The notes beneath the pieces were generated by a model, which was given only the letters and a program-made list of their open reading frames with translations, did not search any database and was not told the DNA's origin. Source: Marinobacter lipolyticus (lineage in GTDB: Bacteria > Pseudomonadota > Gammaproteobacteria > Pseudomonadales > Oleiphilaceae). Taken from it: a DNA stretch of 64,000 nucleotides. Positions 16,423 to 25,323 of this stretch are shown here, one piece after another. Made by a program: the position numbers and the translations under genes. Numbering within the stretch: position 1 is the first letter of the stretch; each line of letters begins with the position of its first letter. Where the stretch lies: contig NZ_QTKT01000001.1 of assembly GCF_018424605.1 (NCBI RefSeq), forward strand, positions 62,001 through 126,000. Reading direction: 5' to 3'.

Positions 16423-17316
16423 ATGCATTTTAGGAATAGGCATCTTAAGGTCGGCTTCGCTCGAAAATTTGGCCTCGTTCATCAGGGGTATTTTTCTAGG
16501 TCTCTCAAAGAGCCGGTTTTCGTTGTCGGGTTCAATAATTCCGGGAAATCTACTGCAGTCCAGCTCTTGGGGAATCTTGACCTCTCCATCTATCCAGGTG
16601 AAGGCAATGGCGAGTTGTGGTTCCGTGGGCATTTTCCCTGGATCTCCTCCCATGCGCCCGTTCCACCCATCTGGGTATCCCCCGACGAATTTATCCGAAG
16701 TGTCAAAGATGAATATGGTCATACATTCGAGCGTGCAAGAGCGCAGCTGGGTGCTTACCAATGGCTGACGGGCGGGAAGAACCTGCTGAATGACAGTGGC
16801 ATGCTGGCAGCATTGGCTCCGGACATCTCTCTAACGTTTCCCGATGCCAGGTTTATCCATTTCATTCGTGACGGAAGGCTGGCTAGCTATATTACCGCCC
16901 GGCTCGAGTGGAGCAGGATAATCCGCTCACCGGCGAAGTACATTGAATTCAACTGCCCAATACACTTCCGCGACGTTCTCAGAAAAATGGCGCAGTACTG
17001 GGTCTGGACGATGCAGCGTATGGATTTGTTGGCGGAGACCATGCCGGGGTCGGTGCTTGAGCTGCGGTACGAAGACTGGTGGCAGCACCCAGCTCCTATG
17101 GTGCGGGAAGCTGCTGAATTTTTGGGCCTTTCGCCGCCTGATTATTCGGTTCTTCCGGGGCCGAAGGAGGATCTGACCAGGCACCTTCTGCAGGAAATAT
17201 CCGAGGATGAGCACCAGATTCTGGATGAGGTATTACGGCCAACACTCCTGAAGAAAGGCTATCAGGCAGAGAGCGATGACATTGTGGTTACTCGAATGCC
17301 TGTTCGCAGGCCCTGA
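16423..17316 (+). CDS. Sulfotransferase family protein
   Basis: PAPS-dependent sulfotransferase of 297 residues that would sulfate a carbohydrate. The 5'-phosphosulfate loop is FVVGFNNSGKST (about 33-44), and the 3'-phosphate-binding strand is RFIHFIRDGRLASYI (about 143-157, with Arg150). LELRYEDWWQHP (about 211-222) matches the conserved YEDL-type motif of the family. The start is ATG 16423, preceded only by a weak site. The 3' end overlaps the convergent glycosyltransferase by 29 bp. It is one of two unrelated sulfotransferases in the window, consistent with a sulfated marine polysaccharide (inference). Confidence 0.85.
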   Translation: MHFRNRHLKVGFARKFGLVHQGYFSRSLKEPVFVVGFNNSGKSTAVQLLGNLDLSIYPGEGNGELWFRGHFPWISSHAPVPPIWVSPDEFIRSVKDEYGHTFERARAQLGAYQWLTGGKNLLNDSGMLAALAPDISLTFPDARFIHFIRDGRLASYITARLEWSRIIRSPAKYIEFNCPIHFRDVLRKMAQYWVWTMQRMDLLAETMPGSVLELRYEDWWQHPAPMVREAAEFLGLSPPDYSVLPGPKEDLTRHLLQEISEDEHQILDEVLRPTLLKKGYQAESDDIVVTRMPVRRP

Positions 17317-18436
17317 GAAATTTTTCGCCACAGGTGTCGAGCGTGTAATTGGCGTCGGCTATACGGTGTGCGTTGGCGCCCAGTCTGACCCTTAACTCGG
17401 CGTTGTGGAGCAGGGTGCTCAGGTAACCGGCGGCGGCGTCCGGGTCGTCTTTGGCGAACACATAGCCGGATTCACCATGAGCAATGGCCTGCTTGACGGA
17501 CGGTATATTGGGCACCAGCACCGGCAAGGAGGCGCTCATGTATTCAACGATGGATAACGAGAAACCTTCTCCCAGAGCGGCATGCATTGCAACATCCGCC
17601 GCGGGAAGCAGTTTTCTGGTATCAGATCGGAACCCGAGTAATCGGACAGTATTCTCCAGACCTTTGTGCTGCACCAGTTGCTGAAGGCTGTCCATCGCAG
17701 GGCCATCACCGATCAGCAGGAAAACCACTGGAAGATCCGGATTCCGGCGGGTGAGGGCCTCTGCGGTCTCGATGACAAAATCGAACCGCTTATAGGGGTG
17801 AGCACGCCCGGTCGTGATACACACAAAGGCGTCTTCGGGAAGATTGAGCAAAGAGCGGGAAAGCAGCCGTTGATCGGGTGCATTCTGCACGGGTGGTGTG
17901 CCATTCTGGACCGCAATGCACTTTTCGGCAGGAATGCGGGCGTTGGTGATGCTTCGGTTTCGCATGTGCTCCGACACGTTAAACTGGGTGTCGGCGCAAA
18001 CCCACGGTAGCCGGTGGCGAACTGCCTTCAGGAACCCTTTCAAACCGGTTACTGGTGGTCGGTCACCGGGCGTGTGGTCATGCACCACAATATTCTTGAC
18101 GCCGCACTGCCGTAGAAACAGATAATCCGGGCTGAACCATGGTCTGTCGGTGAAATAGATATCGGTAATGCGGTTAGCCTTGATGAAGGCTCGGAGTGAC
18201 TGTTTTTGGTCGCGGGAAGAGCCTGGTACGCTCATTTTAACAACGTGAATCGGGCTGTTCTGTATGGTTGAGGGCAGGGTGTTGATTTCCGGGTAGGCAA
18301 GATAGGCGCTTTTTCCTTTCTTCGCGACGTGTTCTGCGAGCAGAACCCAGAAATGTTCCATCAGCCACCAGGCGTATCCAACATCAGAGGCATAATTGGA
18401 TACCAACAGCAGATTTCCGGTTGTTCTTGCGGTCAT
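17288..18436 (-). CDS. Glycosyltransferase family 4
   Basis: A 382-residue GT-B glycosyltransferase. The N-terminal half starts NLLLVSNYASDVGYAWWLME (about 8-27), and a VVHDHTPGDRPPV segment lies near 117-129. The donor domain carries CITTGRAHPYKRFDFVIETAEAL (about 209-231) and the EX7E motif LGEGFSLSIVEYMSASLPVL (about 300-319). It stands alone on the minus strand between two plus-strand genes and overlaps the sulfotransferase 3' end by 29 bp. The 155-bp region before its start is shared with the divergent glycosyltransferase at 18592. Sugar specificity cannot be read from the sequence. Confidence 0.9.
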   Translation of the reverse strand: MTARTTGNLLLVSNYASDVGYAWWLMEHFWVLLAEHVAKKGKSAYLAYPEINTLPSTIQNSPIHVVKMSVPGSSRDQKQSLRAFIKANRITDIYFTDRPWFSPDYLFLRQCGVKNIVVHDHTPGDRPPVTGLKGFLKAVRHRLPWVCADTQFNVSEHMRNRSITNARIPAEKCIAVQNGTPPVQNAPDQRLLSRSLLNLPEDAFVCITTGRAHPYKRFDFVIETAEALTRRNPDLPVVFLLIGDGPAMDSLQQLVQHKGLENTVRLLGFRSDTRKLLPAADVAMHAALGEGFSLSIVEYMSASLPVLVPNIPSVKQAIAHGESGYVFAKDDPDAAAGYLSTLLHNAELRVRLGANAHRIADANYTLDTCGEKFLRACEQAFE

Positions 18437-18578
18437 TTTAGCTTCCGTTGCTGAATCACATCACGTTGTACTGCAGACAAATTGCTGGCCTGATGATAGC
18501 ATTTGGTGTCTGCCCGGCGAGCGTTATCATGCCAGAATGGCGAGCCGCCAACCACCGGTTTGCGGGCAGGGTTCTGAT

Positions 18579-18585
18579 AAGGAGA
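18579..18585 (+). promoter_or_regulatory. Strong ribosome binding site deciding a TTG start
   Basis: AAGGAGA at 18579-18585 lies 6 bp before TTG 18592. This fixes the glycosyltransferase start there, even though the frame is open from 18448, and gives the N-terminus MNIGYLYN typical of GT4 enzymes. Confidence 0.65.
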
Positions 18586-18591
18586 TCAGAC

Positions 18592-19758
18592 TTGAATATA
18601 GGGTACCTCTATAACTTGAACATCTTTCCTCCGAAAGGTGGTAATCACGTCCACGCCCTTGAACTGACACAGGGTTTTCTCAACGCCGGTCACCAGGTGT
18701 GCGTTCTCGACGACCCGACAGCACCCGGGGCAAGGAACTTTTCCAGTGGTGATTCTGGAGCAATCCGGGCTTTTATCGAAGCCATCGACGTACTCTACGT
18801 TCGGATCGACGCCCGCTTCCTGTCTGACTGGCCCCAGGCTATTGACTGCATGTCACTGGCCGATGACATTCCCGTGGTATGGGAAATCAACTCACCAGCA
18901 AATGAAACGCTGGCGTATTCCTGGCTGGGTGGCCGTCAAGCAGGTGAAACGGAATCCCCGATACGGATCGCCCGTCGGTGGGTCCACGCCAACCGCAAGA
19001 AATTCGGCATCTTTCGCGAAGAGTTACTGCGTAAGTCACTGGCACGGAAAGTCAGTGCCGCCATCTGCGTATCTTCGGCATTGGGACGCTATGCAGAGCA
19101 CGGGCTGGGCATCCGCAACGCGGTCGTCATGCCCAACGGGGGGCCGCTGATCGCCGAAGAGGATATTCAGGCCCGCCGCTCAATGCGAAAAGATAATGCC
19201 TTCACGGTGTTTTACAGTGGCAGCGCTATTTACCCATGGCAGGGTATGGACCTGATGTCCGGCGCCATCACGCTTGCCCGGGAACTCGCCCCGGACATCC
19301 GCTTTGTGCTGGCAGTGAATCAGCGTACCGAGTCACTGCCCTCCGGCCCAAATGTCGAGATCCGCGAGCACCTCGATCGCCAGGGCATAATCGACGCCGT
19401 TTGCGCTTCGGATGCGTGTGTGGCGCTTCACCCGGATTATCCCTGGTCACCGTATGGGTTTCACAACTCACCCATGAAACTCTTCGAGTACATGGCCTGC
19501 ATGGTGCCGGTGGTGACGTCCAATCGGGCCCAGATGGCCGAACTGATCGCCCATCGCCAGAATGGGCTCCTGTGTTCGGATGCGCCGGAAGATATCCTCG
19601 CGCAGTTGCTCTGGCTGCGGGATCACGGCGAGGAGGCATCCCGGATTGGCCGGCAAGGTTGGCAGGATATCCAGACCCGGTTCAGTTGGCCGCACAATGT
19701 CGACCGCACGCTGAGTGTGTTTAAAGCGTCTCTCGGTGCGGATGTTGCCTATGCTTAG
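18592..19758 (+). CDS. Glycosyltransferase family 4
   Basis: GT-B glycosyltransferase of 388 residues from the TTG start at 18592 (see the ribosome site at 18579). N-terminus NIGYLYNLNIFPPKGGNHVH provides the glycine-rich acceptor loop (about 2-21). The donor half has FTVFYSGSAIYPWQGMDLMS (about 204-223) and the YGFHNSPMKLFEYMACMVPVV segment (about 286-306), where the first Glu of the EX7E motif is replaced, a common variant. The stop overlaps the next gene's ATG at 19751, so this gene, the pyruvyltransferase-like gene, the ABC exporter, a sulfotransferase and another glycosyltransferase form one plus-strand run to 24.2 kb. Confidence 0.9.
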   Translation: MNIGYLYNLNIFPPKGGNHVHALELTQGFLNAGHQVCVLDDPTAPGARNFSSGDSGAIRAFIEAIDVLYVRIDARFLSDWPQAIDCMSLADDIPVVWEINSPANETLAYSWLGGRQAGETESPIRIARRWVHANRKKFGIFREELLRKSLARKVSAAICVSSALGRYAEHGLGIRNAVVMPNGGPLIAEEDIQARRSMRKDNAFTVFYSGSAIYPWQGMDLMSGAITLARELAPDIRFVLAVNQRTESLPSGPNVEIREHLDRQGIIDAVCASDACVALHPDYPWSPYGFHNSPMKLFEYMACMVPVVTSNRAQMAELIAHRQNGLLCSDAPEDILAQLLWLRDHGEEASRIGRQGWQDIQTRFSWPHNVDRTLSVFKASLGADVAYA

Positions 19759-20554
19759 CCGTCTTGAAGACAAGGTGCTGCTTCTGGCCCGGCGCCGGCC
19801 GCCCGGCCTGTACTTTTACCGACGGAATTTCCGGTTCCGCAATTTCGGCGACGAGTTATCGCCCGCGCTGGTTGCTGCCATCCTGCGCACCCGATTTCCG
19901 CAGGCTGACTGGGGATCGCCCCGGGGGCAGAAAAAAATGCTGGCGATCGGGTCGATCATGCACTTCGCCCAGGACGATGATGTGATCTGGGGCACCGGGG
20001 TCAACGGCAAGGCCGCGGATGCCTCACACCGCTTCTCTTCACTGGATGTCAGGGCCGTTCGGGGGCCTCGAACCCGCGGGTTTCTTTTAGACAGGGGAAT
20101 AGACTGCCCGGCGATTTATGGCGATCCAGCGCTGTTGGCGCCCAGGTACCTGAAACCGCCGCGGCCGTTTTCGGTGAGCAAAGAGTTCATTGTCATACCC
20201 CATTATCACGATCTGGCCCACTTCGAGGGGGCGGACAATCTGGTTTCACCACTGCAGAGTTATACCCAGGTTCTGAGGAACATCGTTTCGGCCGGGAAAG
20301 TTATCTCGTCATCACTTCATGGCGTCATTCTGGCCGAAGCGTATGGCGTTCCGGCGGTATTGGTGTTGCCAAAGGCGGATGAGAAAAAACAGTTCAAGTA
20401 CCTGGATTACTATGAGGGAACCATGAGAAGTCAGGTAGACATTGCGACAAGTTTTGAGCAGGCCATCAGAATGAAAGGGAGCGCACTGCCAGCGAACTAT
20501 TCTTCGGAGAAACTGGAGGAGGTTTTCCCCGTTGATTTCTATACTAAAGCCTAG
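19751..20554 (+). CDS. Polysaccharide pyruvyl transferase family protein
   Basis: A 267-residue GT-B-like protein of the CsaB/ExoV family, which adds ketal-linked pyruvate to sugars using phosphoenolpyruvate. Visible features: FRNFGDELSPALVAAIL at about 26-42, a IWGTGVNGKA turn (about 78-87), DVRAVRGPRTRGFLL (about 98-112), GDPALLAPRYL (about 121-131) and SSSLHGVILAEAYGVPAV (about 189-206) with the conserved histidine. The start is set at ATG 19751, overlapping the upstream stop by 8 bp; ATG 19742 is an alternative. Pyruvylation would add negative charge to the polymer. The reaction is inferred from the family. Confidence 0.85.
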   Translation: MLSRLEDKVLLLARRRPPGLYFYRRNFRFRNFGDELSPALVAAILRTRFPQADWGSPRGQKKMLAIGSIMHFAQDDDVIWGTGVNGKAADASHRFSSLDVRAVRGPRTRGFLLDRGIDCPAIYGDPALLAPRYLKPPRPFSVSKEFIVIPHYHDLAHFEGADNLVSPLQSYTQVLRNIVSAGKVISSSLHGVILAEAYGVPAVLVLPKADEKKQFKYLDYYEGTMRSQVDIATSFEQAIRMKGSALPANYSSEKLEEVFPVDFYTKA

Positions 20555-20587
20555 AACTCACGTTTTTTTACAGCGCACAGGTGCCCA

Positions 20588-22390
20588 ATGCTCAAAACTT
20601 TTCGGCAACTTTTCGGCATACTGGATCGGCGAGAGCGCATTCAGGCCGTGTTCGTTTTTCTGTTCTCCATCGTTGTGGCCGGCGCAGAGGTGGTCGGGGT
20701 GGCATCTATTCTGCCCTTCATGTCGGCTGTGTCGAATCCGGAGTCGGTAACCGAAAACCCCTTTCTTGCCACACTGCGTGAATGGTTTGGCTTTCTCGAC
20801 GATGAGGAGTTCATTATTGCCCTTGGTCTGGGCGTAATCGCGCTTTTGCTGACCTCACTGGCCGTGCGCGCCATTGGCATCTGGGTTCAGGTAAAGTTTT
20901 CCACCTTACGCAGTCATTCTGTCAGTTACCGGCTGATGAAGGCCTATCTCCATCAACCGTATCAGTGGTACCTGAATCAGCACACCGCACGCATGTCGAC
21001 CAGCGTGCTCTCGGAAGCGGCCCAGGTTATCAACGGTGCTCTGTTCCCGGCCATGCAAATGATCACCAAGTTGCTGATTGTGTTGTCGCTGTTTGGGCTG
21101 CTTGTGGTGACTGACCCGGCACTGGCCCTGATTGCAGTGACTGTTATCGGGTTTGCTTACGGAGCCATCTACATGCTGTCCCGGAAAACACTGTCGATTC
21201 TTGGCCAGCGGCGGCACAGAGCCAATCAGAAGCGGTACCGGGTAGTGCAGGAAAGTTTCGGAGGCATCAAGGACCTTTTTATTATCGGGCGCGAGGCCCA
21301 GGCGGTTGAACGATTCCGGCTGGCCTCACAGAACATGGCAAAACATATCGCCAGGGCCAGAGTAACCGCCGAGCTTCCCCCTCTGGCAATGCAGGGCCTG
21401 ATTTTCTCCGGGATGATTGCCATCGTGATCTACTTCCTGGGAGTTTACGGCAGTGTCCAGAATGCTCTGCCAGTACTGTCACTGTTTGCTCTTGCGGGCT
21501 ACCGGCTGATGCCTGAATTGCAGGCTGTCTATCGGCACCTGACTGAAATTCGCGTAACGGAATCTGTTCTTGATTCCGTTTACAACGATTTGAGACGGCT
21601 GGAACAAACCTCGCGACCGATGAGAGGGGCAGACGTTAAGAAATGGCCGGGCCTGGAAGAACCAGAGATCCGGTTCCGACAGGTTTTCTATGCCTACCCG
21701 GGCGCCGACAGAAAGGCGCTTGCTGACATTAATCTGACCATCCGTCCGTATTCGACAGTGGGTATCGTCGGCCCCACCGGTTCGGGCAAGACCACGCTGG
21801 TAGACGTGCTGCTGGGCCTGTTGTCTCCAGAACGGGGCGAATTGATCATTGGCGGGGTCGCTATCGATTCCGCAAACATCCGCTCATGGCAGGATAAGAT
21901 CGGTTATGTGCCACAACAGATTTTCCTGACGGATAACACCGTGGCCGGCAATATTGCGTTCGGAATCGAGGAAACTGATATCGACCAGGCCGCTGTCGAG
22001 AAGGCGGCGAGGATTGCAAACCTTCACGACTTCATCATGAGCGAATTGCCGGAGGGGTACCAGACCCGCATTGGCGAAAAAGGGGTACGGCTTTCCGGTG
22101 GCCAGCGACAACGAATTGGCATTGCCCGTGCCCTTTACCATGATCCAGGAGTACTGATTCTCGATGAGGCGACCAGCGCGCTGGATAATCTGACGGAACG
22201 GGCGGTGATGGATGCGGTTAACCGGCTGAGCAAGAAGAAAACCATCATTCTGATTGCACACCGGCTCTCGACCGTGCAGGCCTGTGACGAGATTGTGCTG
22301 ATGGAAGCGGGCCGAATCTCAGCGACCGGCCGTTACGACGAACTCGTGGAAAGCAACAGTGTATTTCGGGAAATGACCTCCCATATCTGA
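20588..22390 (+). CDS. ABC transporter, fused permease and ATP-binding protein (MsbA/PglK type)
   Basis: Half-transporter of 600 residues that would act as a homodimer, probably flipping a lipid-linked saccharide. The permease domain (about 1-320) has six hydrophobic spans starting with FVFLFSIVVAGAEVVGVASIL. The ATPase domain (about 355-600) has Walker A GPTGSGKTT (about 395-403), Q-loop YVPQQI, signature LSGGQRQRIGIARAL (about 500-514), Walker B VLILDEATSALD (about 521-532) and the H-loop IAHRLSTV. No Wzx-type flippase was found in the window, so this is the best candidate for moving lipid-linked oligosaccharide, or a product of the NRPS/PKS system, across the inner membrane. Confidence 0.92.
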   Translation: MLKTFRQLFGILDRRERIQAVFVFLFSIVVAGAEVVGVASILPFMSAVSNPESVTENPFLATLREWFGFLDDEEFIIALGLGVIALLLTSLAVRAIGIWVQVKFSTLRSHSVSYRLMKAYLHQPYQWYLNQHTARMSTSVLSEAAQVINGALFPAMQMITKLLIVLSLFGLLVVTDPALALIAVTVIGFAYGAIYMLSRKTLSILGQRRHRANQKRYRVVQESFGGIKDLFIIGREAQAVERFRLASQNMAKHIARARVTAELPPLAMQGLIFSGMIAIVIYFLGVYGSVQNALPVLSLFALAGYRLMPELQAVYRHLTEIRVTESVLDSVYNDLRRLEQTSRPMRGADVKKWPGLEEPEIRFRQVFYAYPGADRKALADINLTIRPYSTVGIVGPTGSGKTTLVDVLLGLLSPERGELIIGGVAIDSANIRSWQDKIGYVPQQIFLTDNTVAGNIAFGIEETDIDQAAVEKAARIANLHDFIMSELPEGYQTRIGEKGVRLSGGQRQRIGIARALYHDPGVLILDEATSALDNLTERAVMDAVNRLSKKKTIILIAHRLSTVQACDEIVLMEAGRISATGRYDELVESNSVFREMTSHI

Positions 22391-22410
22391 TCATTAAGAA
22401 GGAACTTGGC

Positions 22411-23136
22411 ATGGCGATTATTTGCAGGGAGCACGGTCTGTTGTTTCTGATGGCACCGCGCACCGGGTGTACGGCTATCGGCAGCGTGCTTATGGAAGAG
22501 CTCGGAGGCGAATGGTTACCCCATGAAGACCTGCTCGACAAGAACGGCCTTTTTGTTGTGCAAAAGAAGCACTGCACCCTGCAGCAATTGCTCCAGCACA
22601 ATCTCCTCACGGAGCAGGAGCGGAAGCAGCTGGTTACGTTTACCGCGGTGAGAAACCCGTTCGACTCGTTGGTCTCCCTTTACTATAAATTGCACCGGGG
22701 TTACCAGGAGGAGCTGGATGATCCGGACTCCTGGGTATACAAGGTTCCGGGCTATGCAGACGACCTCAAGCTGGTCCGCAACATGACGTTTGATCAATGG
22801 ATCAACCGCTTTTATCCCGACCTGCCTTTTCATCTGCAAAACCGCCCGATGAATAAGGCGCGAAGCCTCGCCCGGCGCCTTATGGGAAGGCAGGTCCAGG
22901 TGGAAGACTCCTTCGTTCAGGGTGTCGATCATGTCATGAGGTTCGAGCAACTGCAGGACGATTTCTCGAGGGTGTTGAAAGCTGCGGGTGTCCAGAATCC
23001 TCCGGTCATACCGAAGATCAACACCACCAAAGCAAGATCCGGAAAGGACTATCGATCCCTGTATACGCCCAAGACCCGTCGTAAAGTGGAAGTGTACAAA
23101 GAAGGTGTTTTAAAGGCGTTCGGATACGCATTTTGA
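22411..23136 (+). CDS. Sulfotransferase family 2-like protein
   Basis: A 241-residue PAPS-dependent sulfotransferase of the carbohydrate (Sulfotransfer_2-like) type. The 5'-phosphosulfate loop is LFLMAPRTGCTAIG (about 11-24), and the 3'-phosphate site is FTAVRNPFDSLVSLYYKL (about 77-94). A KINTTKARSGKDYRSLYTPKTRRKV tail (about 198-222) is usual for this group. It follows the ABC exporter by 20 bp with AGAAGGAAC upstream. With the sulfotransferase at 16423 this makes two potential sulfation steps. Confidence 0.87.
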   Translation: MAIICREHGLLFLMAPRTGCTAIGSVLMEELGGEWLPHEDLLDKNGLFVVQKKHCTLQQLLQHNLLTEQERKQLVTFTAVRNPFDSLVSLYYKLHRGYQEELDDPDSWVYKVPGYADDLKLVRNMTFDQWINRFYPDLPFHLQNRPMNKARSLARRLMGRQVQVEDSFVQGVDHVMRFEQLQDDFSRVLKAAGVQNPPVIPKINTTKARSGKDYRSLYTPKTRRKVEVYKEGVLKAFGYAF

Positions 23137-23164
23137 ACGGTTGAGCCGGGAGCTTGCGAAACCA

Positions 23165-24223
23165 ATGACAACACCTCTCAGAGTGCTCGTTGCGTGCCCT
23201 CGATCCGGTAATCCTTACGTGTCCGAGCTGGTCAGGTCGCTCAATGAGCGTCCAGGCCTAACCTGTGTACAGAGCCATAAGGCGTTCCTGGACGACGATA
23301 CTCTGGATTACGATGTGGTCCATTTCCAATGGCCCGAGGCCATTTTTGGCTGGAATGCGGACTGCACGGCGAAAGGCCTGCAGCAATTGAATGAACGGCT
23401 CTCATACTGCCGTACCCGCGGAATTCAGCTGGTAGGAACCGTTCATAACGAATCACCACACGTTCTGGCGAATGCACTCTCCTCCAGGCTTTACGACTGC
23501 GTTTACCGGAATCTGGATGCCTTCGTTCATCTCGGCCATGCCTCCATTCCTGCTATGAAAGCGACCGGAAAGGCCACCCATTCGGCCCGGCATTGCGTGA
23601 TTCCCCACGGCAACTACGACGTATTCAGGGCCTTGAGTAGCGGCGAGGCTATCGACATAACGAAGCGCAAGCGCTTCACCCTGTTGTGTTTCGGAGCCGT
23701 AAGGAAGCCCGCGGAAGTGAAGCTGATCTGCCGTGTGGCCGATGCGCTGGCAGCTCTGGGGGGAGACCTGGTCATTGCAGGTAGAATCAATTCAGGTTCA
23801 CGCAGAAAACTGCGTTACTACCAGATGCAGGCGCCGCTCTTCGTCCGCAGGAACATACGCGTGATCCCGGGAAAAATTCCCGACGAACGCGTCGCGGCGA
23901 TTGTCTCCGATAGCAGCGCCTTGCTGATTCCGCGGATCGATACGTTGAATTCGGGCAATGTCGCCCTTGGCTTTACTTTCGGGAAAGTTGTCATGGGGCC
24001 GGATATCGGTGTGATCGGAGAAGAACTGAGCCGGCGGGGCAATCCGGTGTTTACCCCCTTCGATCACGGCTCCCTGAAGGCAGCGGTTCTGGATACAATT
24101 CGGTTGGCAAACACGTCATTGGGTGCAGAAAACAGAGAATACGCGGCAACTGAGCTCGCCTGGGAAAATGTCGCCACACAGCATGAGGACCTTTACCGAT
24201 CCCTGTTAGCCAGGGCGCTGTAG
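23165..24223 (+). CDS. Glycosyltransferase (GT-B, atypical GT4-like)
   Basis: A 352-residue protein with a GT-B outline. Early it has LRVLVACPRSGNPYVSELVRSL and VVHFQWPEAIFGW (about 52-64), then TVHNESPH (about 99-106). The donor half has FTLLCFGAVRKPAEVKLICRV (about 170-190) and a ALLIPRIDTLNSGNVALGFTFGKVV segment (about 251-275) where GT4 enzymes usually have EX7E. The start ATG 23165 follows GGGAG at 23148-23152; TTG 23141 is an in-frame alternative. It ends the plus-strand run and overlaps the convergent glycosyltransferase by 31 bp. Confidence 0.82.
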   Translation: MTTPLRVLVACPRSGNPYVSELVRSLNERPGLTCVQSHKAFLDDDTLDYDVVHFQWPEAIFGWNADCTAKGLQQLNERLSYCRTRGIQLVGTVHNESPHVLANALSSRLYDCVYRNLDAFVHLGHASIPAMKATGKATHSARHCVIPHGNYDVFRALSSGEAIDITKRKRFTLLCFGAVRKPAEVKLICRVADALAALGGDLVIAGRINSGSRRKLRYYQMQAPLFVRRNIRVIPGKIPDERVAAIVSDSSALLIPRIDTLNSGNVALGFTFGKVVMGPDIGVIGEELSRRGNPVFTPFDHGSLKAAVLDTIRLANTSLGAENREYAATELAWENVATQHEDLYRSLLARAL

Positions 24224-25323
24224 ATTTCCAGATATTTTTCGGTTTGGGCGCTTCGGTCGAACTGGAGCTTGACGGTTTCAAGGCCTGTGCGTTTTCGTTC
24301 TTCCGTGAGCTGGGGCGAGGTGAGCAGGGTATGCAGTGCGTTGGCATAGCCGGTGGGTGAATGATCGTCCACGAGCCAGCCGCCCGCGCCCTCCGCCAGC
24401 ACTTCCGGTATGCCCCCGGTGTTATGGGCCGCCACCGGCACTTCCAGTGCCAGGGCCTCGATCAGGGTCATAGGCAGCCCTTCGTGATCGGAGGGCATCA
24501 GCAGGGCATCGAGGGTTTGCAGTTCCGGATGTATCGGATCGACAAATCCCCGGAAGGTGATACGGTCCGCCACTCCTTTTGTGGTTGCCAGTTCCCGCAG
24601 ACGGGCTTCGAGCGGCCCATTTCCGATAATGATGCCCTCACAGGCGATTCCCCGCTCGTTGAGTTGGGCGATGGTTTCAATGAACAAATCCACGCGTTTC
24701 ACCGGCACCAGGCGCCCCACGATACCAATCCTTAAGCCGGTTTTCTCGCCTGCGGCGCCGTCTACCCACGCACGTCTGAGGCTTTCAACGTCCAGAAAAT
24801 TGGAGATTTTCTGCACCTTGCCGGGAAACAGGGTCTTCAGCTTCTGTTCCAGTTGGCTGGAAACGGCAATCACCGCCTGCTGACGGCTGCGGCCCAGAAG
24901 GATATCCAGCTTATTGACAAGCCATCTGTGAGGCTTGAGAAAAGACGCTGCAGTTTCGGGGTTGCCGTGTACCGTGCGAACCGAGGCGGGGGTACGGGAA
25001 AGTTCTTTGCCTACAATGCCGAGGACATTCTCTTTGAAGCCATGGGTATGCACCACCTGTGATTGATGCTCTCGGCAGTGGTTGGCAATGGCTTTGGCGA
25101 TTGCCAGGGGCCCAAGCAGTGTCTCGTCGGCCAGAGATACCGGGATGCCGAGCGCGAGGAGCTTTTCCTGCAGGATACCGGCGTTGAAAACCACGGCGGT
25201 AACGCTGACGTTTCCGGAGGCTTGAAGCGCATCGCACAGGTTAAAAACCTGGGCTTCTGCGCCCGCCCAGAGATCCCCGGATATGATGTGGGTGACGACA
25301 GGATTCTGACAAGGTTGATTCAC
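24193..25323 (-). CDS. Glycosyltransferase family 4
   Basis: A 376-residue GT-B enzyme. The N-terminal half has VTHIISGDLWAGAEAQVFNLC (about 10-30, acceptor loop) and VVHTHGFKENVLG (about 92-104). The donor half has LRIGIVGRLVPVKRVDLFIETI (about 195-216) and EX7E in DHEGLPMTLIEALALEVPVAAHNTGG (about 283-308). The start is GTG 25323, within a GTGA overlap with the preceding deacetylase on the same strand. The 3' end overlaps the plus-strand glycosyltransferase by 31 bp. It would extend the repeat unit; specificity unknown. Confidence 0.92.
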   Translation of the reverse strand: MNQPCQNPVVTHIISGDLWAGAEAQVFNLCDALQASGNVSVTAVVFNAGILQEKLLALGIPVSLADETLLGPLAIAKAIANHCREHQSQVVHTHGFKENVLGIVGKELSRTPASVRTVHGNPETAASFLKPHRWLVNKLDILLGRSRQQAVIAVSSQLEQKLKTLFPGKVQKISNFLDVESLRRAWVDGAAGEKTGLRIGIVGRLVPVKRVDLFIETIAQLNERGIACEGIIIGNGPLEARLRELATTKGVADRITFRGFVDPIHPELQTLDALLMPSDHEGLPMTLIEALALEVPVAAHNTGGIPEVLAEGAGGWLVDDHSPTGYANALHTLLTSPQLTEERKRTGLETVKLQFDRSAQTEKYLEIYSALANRDR

